Virus record (IMG/VR): IMGVR_UViG_3300009537_002640
Coordinates: 62,001 to 126,000 of that record
Reading direction: 5' to 3' (one strand)
From: a virus
DNA length: 64,000 bases
Under the pieces are notes generated by a model, which saw only the letters and a program-made list of their open reading frames with translations, searched no databases and was not told the DNA's origin. This document shows positions 31,772 through 41,900 of the stretch, piece by piece (the stretch's first letter is position 1; every line of letters begins with the position of its first letter). The translations under genes were made by a program, and so were the position numbers.

Positions 31772-32945
31772 AATGCGGAATCCTTCCTTCTACAGCATCA
31801 ATTATCTTTTGGGACGCAGCAGTCCAACTAAACCCATTAACCACGCGCTCCATCTCTGGCTTAAACTTTTTCATAAGCTCGTCGTACTCATTAACAGCTT
31901 TGTGCATAAGCTCTTTTGTATGCTCCTTATTAGCCTCGCCTATTTTTGACTTAGGGTTAAATGTCCAATAAGACTCTACTGGCTTAGCATGTCGCATACT
32001 AGTTTTAATCAGCAGAGAATTATCTTCGTTCATAAAGTCTAACTGCCCACTATAGTTTGGGGCTATACTCAACAACCCGCAAGCCATAGACTCTAGCAAT
32101 GGCATTCCAAAGCCCTCTGCTCCTGTAGTAGTTATGTGACAATCGCAAGCATTATAGATGCTAGACACATTATCTACATGGCCACTTAGCAACTCTATCT
32201 CCGGAATATCCTTACCAAACTTTTGATGCAGCTTCTTAAAGACATCACCCAGGACTATTTCAAATGCCTTTCGGCCCTTAGGATTTTTCTTCATGTCGTA
32301 CTGACCATCACTATGCTTATACACTTTGGTCTTCAGTACCAAGCACACATCATCTTTAGCAGTGAATGCTTCACAATAGGCATTTAGTAGTAGCTCTATG
32401 TTCTTTCTATAGTGAGGTGCTACTACCGATACAAACTTAAACTTCTTCTTGGTGTTAAGTTTGACTTTCGGTATATCTGGATTAAATACCTTTGTATCTA
32501 TACCGTGTGGTATTACAAAAGTTTTTTCTGGCGGCACCCCATTAATAGCAAAAACCTCAGCTGAAAAGTTCGAACTTGGGAAGTAATAATCCACAAAGTG
32601 ATAGAACTTTTTCCACTGAGGATGCCAATAGGTTATTTCGTAGTTATATATTGCACACTTATATCTGCTGTTTGCTAAAAACCGCTGAGGAAAATTCTGT
32701 GGAACCGTATAGGTTATATCTATATCAATAGGCTTCTTGCCCGGCCCGAACTCTAAAAGCTTCAGGGCCGATTCTGCAAGCCTATCTTTTTCTCTATCAG
32801 CGTTGTTTGCTAACCCATTTGTGGATGCAACATAGACATTATGCCCCATTTCTTCAAAGGCATTCATCAAGCGGTCCATCACATATGCCCAGCTCAAACC
32901 GCCTTGCATCCAGGTATAGGTGCGAATATTCAAAGGTTTTTCCAT
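31740..32945 (-). CDS. GT4-family glycosyltransferase, first gene of the glycosylation island
   Basis: The 401-aa GT-B enzyme has a glycine-containing start (MQGGLSWAYVMDRL), VIPHGIDTKVFNP between domains and TTGAEGFGMPLLESMACG (about 274-291), the E-x7-E donor motif of GT4. It is full length and soluble. It follows directly after the predicted strong promoter, so it is probably the first product of the glycan operon. An AAGGATGG ribosome site precedes it. Confidence 0.85.
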   Translation of the reverse strand: MEKPLNIRTYTWMQGGLSWAYVMDRLMNAFEEMGHNVYVASTNGLANNADREKDRLAESALKLLEFGPGKKPIDIDITYTVPQNFPQRFLANSRYKCAIYNYEITYWHPQWKKFYHFVDYYFPSSNFSAEVFAINGVPPEKTFVIPHGIDTKVFNPDIPKVKLNTKKKFKFVSVVAPHYRKNIELLLNAYCEAFTAKDDVCLVLKTKVYKHSDGQYDMKKNPKGRKAFEIVLGDVFKKLHQKFGKDIPEIELLSGHVDNVSSIYNACDCHITTTGAEGFGMPLLESMACGLLSIAPNYSGQLDFMNEDNSLLIKTSMRHAKPVESYWTFNPKSKIGEANKEHTKELMHKAVNEYDELMKKFKPEMERVVNGFSWTAASQKIIDAVEGRIPHYEPGTYKLPR

Positions 32946-32979
32946 TCTTCCATCCTTACAATAAAGAGTCCTTGATTAC

Positions 32980-33009
32980 ATTATACACCAAAAGTTAGAC
33001 CGCTGTTAA
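32980..33009 (-). promoter_or_regulatory. strong sigma70-type promoter before the glycosylation island
   Basis: On the minus strand TTAACA (33009-33004, five of six consensus bases) and TATAAT (32985-32980, perfect) are separated by 18 bp. The -35 lies in the last codons of the 940-aa tail gene and the -10 in the gap before the first glycosyltransferase. Only this and the MerR-PseB promoter show such quality in the window. Confidence 0.6.
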
Positions 33010-35817
33010 CAATTCTTGCAATCTAGAGCTGGTTACCTGGACTTCCTCATTATTAAACCCTGCCTTTTTAAGATAAACAGTAAGCACTATTTTTGTTCTC
33101 AATTCTGGTCGTGTTACAATATTACGAATATTGTTTGCTCTTATACGCAATATTCCTGATTCTTGCGTATACAACACAGCTATGGTTTCATCAATCGCAG
33201 CGTATCCGTCTACACTCTGGAAGTCATATCCGTCAGTGTCTTTGACAAAGGACTTAACAGATGCTGTTACTTTGACACGGTTATTTGCTAATGCTGTACC
33301 TGTAACCAACGAACCATCTGAATATGTCATTTGATTACGTATGAAGTTATTGAAGATATCCACCTCGCCTTGGGTCGACCCCTCTGGCAAATCTATAACT
33401 ATAGTGTTCACTTCTAGGTCTATAGAGTATGGATTTCCATCTACGTCTAGGAGATTACCATCTAGAAGGACATCTCCCGGAATAAATGTAATATTGGTTC
33501 CGCCATTTTGTGGTGACCCAGTAATATCCTCTTCAGTAAGTTCAGTGAATGTCTTAGGTATGAATCTCCTAAGGTCGCTAAGAACTAGATTCTCTGGCTG
33601 CCACAATGGCACGAAGTCTATTCTGAATTCAATCGGCACAAACGGAACATCGTTAAATGCAGAGTTGGTGCCTATGATATCAGGTGTAGTAGTCAAAGGA
33701 TTAGTAAGATTCTCTACAGTAAGAACCACTCTCTTAAATGAGCTACCTGCATTAAATGCTGTCCCTAACGCAATGTTCTGTTGGATTGATTGAGGGTCAA
33801 AAATGTTTAGAACGCCATCATTGGTAACATCGGCACGAATGATTTCCTCAATTGTTACAGTGCGATTTACGATTGCTGCTTTTTGATCTGAAGATGCAAG
33901 CGAACCACTCTCTAGATTTTTAGAGTATCCGTCAAGGTCGTTTGCTCGTGCTACATCATTAAGGTCTACTACACCATCAGCATTAACGTCACCGTATGCA
34001 TCATCAAATTCCTCTACCTTAATAATACGATACTTAAAATCTGGTTCATCGACATCGGGAATTAGAATCGAACCCACCAGGTTGTTTAATAGAATATCCG
34101 AGTTAGGCTGTATTATTGTAAATGTACTTTCTCTAACCAAACCAGGAAACTCTGTTCTACCCTCAATGGACGGATTATCAACAGGGTTAGTGTCTGTCGC
34201 TGCACCGAGAATGATGTTTTCATTACCCGCGTTTATCAGTGTAATAAGAGTATCTTCTGATACTACAGCAACATCTGGCACATCCTCTATTCTGGTAAAC
34301 ACAGGATTACCGGTAGAAGGATGTGGCACAGCAGTAGTAAAATTATCTTTCTGCTGAACTATCACATAGTTCTTGGCACTTTGCGAAACATCAACCAAGC
34401 TATGATGCCCTTCTACATATGGCGAAGTAATTCCCAAACCATCTTCTTTTGTCTTGGGAGATGTTATTTGACGGCCATTATCAAACGCCGTACCCGAGGT
34501 GATTCTCAGGGCGTTTGTGTAAATCTTAAACCAAAGGTCGCTCTCTGGCACATCTGTCCAGGTATTTTGTGAAAATACGGACATGCGCATTGGGTCTACT
34601 TCATTGGGTTGCGCATTAGTATTTGCTGCTTCCTGTAGAACTATTGTGCCCTTACTGACATTACCAGTTCTCCTGATAGTAAGCATGTAATAGCGACCAG
34701 GTACAATGCTGGGTTCAAGATTAGGATTAGCCAACAGAGATTGAGTGAAAATGAAATCCACTATCTGGGGCGTTCCTGTTAATGCTACACCAAGCTCTTC
34801 TAATTGCTGTTGGTCAAAAGACACTTCTGCAATAGGGGCTGGTTCAGGATCAAACTCAATATCTGTATCTGGTACCGTATCAGTAGGACAACTAGTAGTA
34901 GTCTGTAGTCTACGAATCGCAACTACCAAATCTCCAGACCAATCAAACTCTTCACCGGGTAGGGCTAGAGTGTTCTCTTCTACAGAGAGTAGTAATGATA
35001 TCTTCTGGATGTTATTTGTTGTTGCTTGAAACTTCTGACCTATGATTAAACCTGTACTATCATTTGGCGGCAATTCTCTTTGGTCTGTCGCCGTCACATT
35101 TATACGCAAGTCATTTGGATTGAGAGTTGCTGAGTCTGCAATTTCGTTCAAGAGAATATCTAATGTCTTTGATAGGGTTGCTGGCTTAAAGTTAACATAA
35201 TCCATGTTTGGCTCTATTGCCTGCTCTACCATAATCACATCTCTAGCTAAAGTCATAGGGAGAGATTCTAAGATGCGAATACGGCCACCGTTATCTGCGC
35301 TTGCTATACCAGTAATAGTAGTGTTTTGATTGCCACGAAAATCTTGAGTCATCAAAGCCACTATCTGTGTATAATAGTTTCTTGTTATTTGAGATTCGTT
35401 CGTTTCGAATGTTAGTACTTCCTGAACAAATTCACCTCCAAAGATGAGACCAAATATGTATATCTTCATCTTGGGCGAGCCATCAAGTTCGGCCCCTGAC
35501 ACATTTACTTCGAGCTGAACACCCTCAAATGAATCTGACGGCTGCAGATAAACAGTTTGATTGAATGAGTCAATTGGATATATTGGCTCCCCGTCGAAGT
35601 TTGTTGTATCTATTAATGTTTGAATTGAAGCAGGCACATCATCTGAATCAAAAAGAAGACGCTGGGTAGAGAATTCCTTCTCTACGCCGCTGCCTGCCAA
35701 AAAGTCCACTGCGTTCGCGGTCGTTTCTAACCACGCAGTTTGTTCGACATCAAGGTCAGTCTCTGATATCTGCTGACCGTCGAAGAAATTATTTCGTGGC
35801 AATATTGGACGAGTCAT
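32995..35817 (-). CDS. virion/tail protein with dockerin-like calcium-binding repeats
   Basis: The 940-aa protein begins LPRNNFFDGQQISETDLD, typical of phage tail-fibre/baseplate proteins, and is a chain of beta-rich modules. Near residues 607-630 and 660-682 are two loops, DVNADGVVDLND and DVTNDGVLNIFD. They match the D-x-N-x-D-G-x5-D calcium-binding dockerin/EF-hand loop and are about 50 residues apart, somewhat more than in the classical type I module. It lies just downstream of the giant LamG protein and is probably a tail adhesin or baseplate attachment. Calcium-dependent folding would be expected. No catalytic motif is seen. Confidence 0.75.
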   Translation of the reverse strand: MTRPILPRNNFFDGQQISETDLDVEQTAWLETTANAVDFLAGSGVEKEFSTQRLLFDSDDVPASIQTLIDTTNFDGEPIYPIDSFNQTVYLQPSDSFEGVQLEVNVSGAELDGSPKMKIYIFGLIFGGEFVQEVLTFETNESQITRNYYTQIVALMTQDFRGNQNTTITGIASADNGGRIRILESLPMTLARDVIMVEQAIEPNMDYVNFKPATLSKTLDILLNEIADSATLNPNDLRINVTATDQRELPPNDSTGLIIGQKFQATTNNIQKISLLLSVEENTLALPGEEFDWSGDLVVAIRRLQTTTSCPTDTVPDTDIEFDPEPAPIAEVSFDQQQLEELGVALTGTPQIVDFIFTQSLLANPNLEPSIVPGRYYMLTIRRTGNVSKGTIVLQEAANTNAQPNEVDPMRMSVFSQNTWTDVPESDLWFKIYTNALRITSGTAFDNGRQITSPKTKEDGLGITSPYVEGHHSLVDVSQSAKNYVIVQQKDNFTTAVPHPSTGNPVFTRIEDVPDVAVVSEDTLITLINAGNENIILGAATDTNPVDNPSIEGRTEFPGLVRESTFTIIQPNSDILLNNLVGSILIPDVDEPDFKYRIIKVEEFDDAYGDVNADGVVDLNDVARANDLDGYSKNLESGSLASSDQKAAIVNRTVTIEEIIRADVTNDGVLNIFDPQSIQQNIALGTAFNAGSSFKRVVLTVENLTNPLTTTPDIIGTNSAFNDVPFVPIEFRIDFVPLWQPENLVLSDLRRFIPKTFTELTEEDITGSPQNGGTNITFIPGDVLLDGNLLDVDGNPYSIDLEVNTIVIDLPEGSTQGEVDIFNNFIRNQMTYSDGSLVTGTALANNRVKVTASVKSFVKDTDGYDFQSVDGYAAIDETIAVLYTQESGILRIRANNIRNIVTRPELRTKIVLTVYLKKAGFNNEEVQVTSSRLQELLTAV

Positions 35818-35921
35818 AAGATTTTCTCCCTATTTTTACTTTTTCTCTTGACAAATTTCTGAAACTCGCGCATACAGATCACTGTCGTCTGTACCGGGTT
35901 CCCTTTATATACTTCACCCAT
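35814..35921 (-). CDS. candidate micro-protein (35 aa)
   Basis: In the 134-nt gap between the two tail-fibre genes an ATG at 35921, preceded by a G-rich site, opens 35 codons. They end in a TGA that overlaps the next start as TTATGA. The product is basic (KRKSKNREK) and lacks hydrophobic segments. The overlap with the next start favours a real, translationally coupled gene. Confidence 0.4.
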   Translation of the reverse strand: MGEVYKGNPVQTTVICMREFQKFVKRKSKNREKIL

Positions 35922-35951
35922 TACCCCACCCCATTAAAGAAATGAAGTAAC

Positions 35952-38900
35952 TTACTCAACAAATGTCACTATAGCTTCTGTGTGAGCAGGTTTAATGACA
36001 TTTATCAATTCCTCTAGCAATTCTTCCAATTGCGTATTTCCTATCACTTTATCGAATGAATCTATCACTTCGACTTCGAATCTAAATATTCCTCTCTCAG
36101 CATTGATTATCGTAGCTAAGAACTCTACAGCTTCAGCAACATCATTAGCGTTTATTAGCCTTGTGGTGAACACATCCTCAACCACAGGTATAGCCGAATC
36201 TGTATTCGCACTATAATTGATATCTATGGTATCATTAGTAGTCACCTTGATTCCCTGCAATCTTTGAATCTCTGAGAACCTAATATTATCCATTCTTGCT
36301 CTAGCACTCTTACTAGCTAGAACATCAGAGCCTATATATATCTTGGAAAAGGTATCGGTCATATCTATGTTATCTACTAAGAACCTATTGACACCGGGAC
36401 GCACTTCAGCCTGCCCGTAAATTATTCCTGTTCCGTATATCAAACCTGTACCGTATCTGATAGTTCCGCGTTCACTTCCATCTACAAATAACCTTAATCT
36501 ATCCTGATTATCTGTGGAGTTCATCTTCCACATGACCATAACCCTATGCCATTCGTGACGATGCCAATCTACGTGAACTGTAATCAGGTGCTCTATTCCT
36601 GATGCTTTAACGAAGAAATTTACGAATCCTTGCGGGTCCCTAAATATACTAACTCTATCTCCCTGAGCACTCAGCGGCACATAAGTTACAACCACAGCTA
36701 TATTCTGTCCGGGTAGTGGAGTGCCTAATGTAATAGTTCGTCTATCAACATTAGATAAGCTTCCTCCAATAGCATAATTAGTCCCAGTCTCATATATATC
36801 AGTGGCTAATCTAACGCTTGTTATTTCTCTAGCCCGCTGAGATATTATGACAGATACACTTGTAGACGATTCCAAACTTTCAGTAACAGTAGATGACATA
36901 TCTACATAGTAATGAAAGTTAGGGTCACCTTTTGTATCATCTAATGGACTAACCCAAAACTCTATCGTTCCTTCGTTGGGTGTAAATACAGAGCCCGCAT
37001 TACTTAGTATTAACGGATCAGTTCCATCAAATAATGCTGCTGTTCCAAATTCCGAGTTTACGCTTGCTGCTGTTAAAACTCCAGCATTAAATCTGTCATA
37101 GAATACAGAGTCATCCTCTGTGTCGTCATCAAAATGAGCAAGAAACAAAGTATTAGAGTTTGCGGTAAATGGGTTATCTGTATTGTAATCAGTGGTTATT
37201 GAGCGCTCTCCTGTCTCTAACTCCTCACCTACGCGAGTATCTTCGGACAAATAATCTAACACCCTAAACTCATCTATAACTCCATCGAATTGAGCAGCGC
37301 CGCTCATGTTGGTTCCTATCTGGAATGTGTCAGGTGTGCCGTCAAATCCTATTCTCAAAAACGTAGGATAGTCAATCTCGTATAAACATGACCTTAATTC
37401 ATAGTCAGAGCCGCCCGTACCATAGGTTTCTAATCTAATCAACCCATTGGAGTAATCTACCACCTCAGCAAAATCCCCGTTATTTTCAGAGATAGTTATT
37501 GGATTATTCTCTTTTATTTCCACTATACCTACAGGTTGTGTTGCGTCAATAGGAATCACTGATACTACTATGGAATCGATGGTTGTCCAATATTCACTGG
37601 TGACATTGATGCCATTTTCTGTAAACAGAAGCGTTTCTTGTGTAGCGCCAGAGTATGTCGTGCCCGTTATTATAATTTGGTTACCAGGAATATCATAATT
37701 GATATTGTCCCCCGACAAACAAATTGCTAGTTTTCTACCAGCCGAATTGTTGCTTGGTTGGCAAGGGTCAGCAAAGTACGACTGAAGTAAGGTTACAAGC
37801 TGAGCACCTATTACGGTACCTATAAGTCCGAAGCCACCACCAGTGCTAATCAAGGTTCTAGGCAATATGATAGAAGTGATTTTTACGTCATCAAGAGATA
37901 CTGGGGCAGAAGCATTTACTCTCAATGTGTTACTCATGCCGTATGAAAACACTCGTTCTCTGCAGCGCTTAAATATCAAACCTAGGGGCTTAACTATTAC
38001 AGCCTCTCCTAAACCTACGCCGTTGTTTATGGTTATTACGTGTGTATGGTCATTTCCTCTACGGACAGCATAATCTGGCACCTCAGCATCAATACCCTGT
38101 AATTCTGTTTCATTACCATCCGCATCAATTGCGAACACGGCAACGTCTTGGAAGTTAACCTCTGTAGTTATTGTAGCTGTTACTGAGTTAACACTGTATG
38201 TTAGATTTCCAAGAGTTAATGTGAACGCTCTATCTACGGTTAGAGTATTGCCGCCTACACCAGTAACTGTGTATGGTAGCCCAAAGTTAGGGTCACCTGT
38301 ACCGTCTGGAGTCTCATCTAATAGGCTTAGAGTATCACCAACCTCTATACCTAACGCCTCAAAGTCCGTATCGAGTGAACGGAAAAGAGTATCACCGGCC
38401 TCAGTGTTACCATCAATTCCTCCAACTATAGGTCGTATTGCTGAAGATATAATAGTCTCTTCTGCTACATCTCCAAAGTCGAACAAATCACTGGCCTTAG
38501 GGTTGCCACCATATTTGAATAGATTTGGAACCTCAGCACCATCTACAAACAAGTGCATTTCATCTCTTTCATAAGGCGAATTGAACACCCACGATACAGC
38601 AACATGGTGTAGCTCATTAGGCTCCCAATCTCGAATATTGTGAGATATATTATAGAACCCGGCATCGTATCCGCGAGTAACCTGGTTATCATACACTTGG
38701 AAGTTTAGATAGCCAGTACCGTCTTTAAAGATGGACATACGATTAGCATCTGGTCTAATACCCATATCAAAGATGTAGTGTTCATCACCGGAGGCAAAAG
38801 CTAACCCATCTAATGCGTAAGTCGTAGTGTTAGATAATGCATCGTATCCATCTATAAATGCTTCAAATCGTATCTCTTGAATAGAGCTTGTGATAACATC

Positions 38901-41900
38901 TGTAATCTCATTTATCTCATAACCATCAGGGCCAACAGGTTTGACTACATTGAAGAACTCTCCGGTGCTAGTTATTCTTCCGGCAAATTCATGAACCTCG
39001 TTTCTATTTTCACGCCACCTGAGTTGCCAAGAGTCATTTGTTTCGTCGAACCATATGAAGAATCCCGTATCGGAGTCTATGTTGTTAGGCTCTCCTATTA
39101 CAGATATGTCTTCACTCTCAGTACTTAAATCGAATGGTATTGCGCTTGGATTAGTCGCAGCAAATCCTATGAATACTTTATTAGGGTCGGTGTAGCCATC
39201 TATCTCTAAGTCTTGAAACGTAAGTGTGGCATCATTAGATAATCCCTTCCAACCTGGCCTAACCCAAGTTTCTATTGTCCCTTCGTTCACTCTAATGTGA
39301 GCTAATGCTGGAACATCAACCCTATCACCATTGTCTACTGTGATACCATTGTCGAACTTACCCAAGTCGAATGTCTCGGTGCCATTTGTCTCTACACCAC
39401 GCAAGTGTAAGTAGTCTCTCCCCAGAACCCAATTTTGAAAAGCTGATTCAATAATGTTAGGTGTTACATCAGTAAATGCTTCTACCAATCTTTCAATAGA
39501 CGGAATAGTGGGCCCTTCAAGGAATGACTGCAGGGTTCCAGACAGAATATCTCTGTACAACTCTCTGTTCAAATTAGGAGAGAAGTTAGTCAACTGATTT
39601 ATCTGAGTTAATGAACCGAAGTTTGTTAATAACGAATCCCTAAGCGCACCATATTTGTATGTAACATAGTACTCATCTCCTCGGGTAAGAGCGCTGCTTA
39701 TACTCCAATCCAAAGCATTGTTTCCATACTCATACGACACCACAAGATTATCTCTAAGGTAAGTATAGTCTACGAATACGTCTCCGTAGTTATAGCTTAC
39801 AATAACCGCATCGCCAACTTGCAACGGATTAGTGCTTCCAAGTGTTATTACGTTTCCTGTTACAGAATCTCTATTGATATCAAAGTAGCCATCTAGGTCG
39901 GCAGCAGGCTCAGTTCCTAATTGAGTTACGCTAAAAATGTTGTTTACAGCTCGAACGTTGTTTTCAACAGTGATTGTTTTTGGGGAGTCTTCAGATAAAT
40001 CCAATACAGTCCATACACGCCCTGTACCAGTATATGTTGCAGCTGGTGTTATCAATACTTCATGTTCGCTTATTATAGCTGTAACTGTGACATCTTCTAC
40101 CGGAGGCTTATTAGAAGACCCTATTCTGATTGTTCTACCTATGTCGGACTCAGTGAATATTGCACTATTAGATATGAATGACGCATCTCCACTGGTGGTT
40201 ATTCCATCCTCTCCGCTTTGATAAGTTCCTACTATCAATGGCCTGGTGCTATTGCTGTTTACAAATCGCTCGCCCACCTGTTCTAATCCAATAACATTAA
40301 CCGTTGTTGGCTCAATGTCTCCCGCGCGATATGTTCGTATGTTTGGGTCCAGAGAACTCTGACTTCTGTATATGTCGTTAACAAGAAGTATGTTTGCATA
40401 GCGAGTCTGTATGCTCTGATGTTGATAACTTATGTCACCCAGGTCTGTATCCTGAGATGAACTGACTGCTATATATACTATGCCATTGAAGTAATTTATA
40501 CAATAATCTCCTACCTGAGCGAGCCTATTTAAGTTTTGTGCTTCGGTAGCAAGCACTGAGTCATAAAAGAACTCTCTAATAAATAAATCACTCCTGGAAA
40601 ATAATACAGAAGTATCAAAGTTTGCTCCTATAAATCTTCCCTGGCTCCCTATCAGCCCACTGTTAGCAAGATTAATCTTCAATATGCGTAGGGAAGTATC
40701 ATTGGTTAATTCATCTGACACCAGCAGAACTTCCTGCGGCACACGAGAAAAGAATGCTCGCTCACGCTCAGCATCTCTTTGTGCCGGTGCCCTTCTACCA
40801 GTAAATGTTATAGAGGTGTCATTAAACCTTACCGGAGTATACAATTCCCCTGTAGTCTCGTTTAGTATTCTGAATACATTAGTTACAGGAAAGTTTAGTG
40901 TCTCTAACTTAAACTCTCCAACCAGTCTGTTTTCAATCCGTTCATTAAGAGCCTCTACGTGAGATAGTAGCCTGAAGTCTTCTCCATCGGCAAAAGTATC
41001 TTCGTAATCAAAGGTTATCTTAGCATCTATACCAGGAATGTTACGAGTAGAGTTTGCTGCAAACTCATCAGTATCACTGTTAAAAGTAAAGTCCAAATCT
41101 GGCACGTAGACCTTTCGATATGTGTAGTTTGCTACCGGGGGGCTAACTCCAGTGCCATCGTTATCTGCATCAACTCCGAATACAAAGACTTCACCAGTCT
41201 CATAGTTAATAGAATACTCCCCTGGTTGAGCTGGCAATCTAAGAATATCGTATCGTAACTCTCGTCTAAAAGCAGGATGTATGGTAGAAAACGCCGGTTC
41301 GCCATCAGCAGATTGTGTATTTAAGAACTCTACGCCGCCCCGAAAAGATATCTCATCTAGTGAGTTAACAATAGGAGAATTGTCTAACGTAAACCTATTG
41401 ATGATAGCAGGAACACTTTCTCGTATAGCCTGACGCACAGATGAAAGTTGCACAGAGTCAGGGTCTACATCTCTACCTAATCGCTTATATACATACGATA
41501 TTCTTATCTCATCCGAAGCAGAAGGTATCTCAAACCCTCCAGCTTGTCCAGTCAAAGAGCTAGTGGACAACTCAACCTCATCATCCCTTAGGTTAACATT
41601 GATTGATGCTGTATCTGTATCGTACCTATTGTCTCTTAGTGTGTAACCAAACGTCTCTATGTCGTATGGTATTTCTTCCGCCCCACGAACTAAAGTAACA
41701 GATATAACCTGAGCTATAGGTCTGTTGGCAACCCTTATCTTAAGTCCATCAAAAAAGTTAGCTTCATCGGTATTGCTGCTTACACTCTCGCCTATGACAT
41801 CAACAGACTGTAAACTAATCGGGTCAGACGATATAGTTTCCAAAATACTATTTGTAATAGTGGAGCTATCTACTTTGAAGCTCGCTCTACGTCCAGCGTC

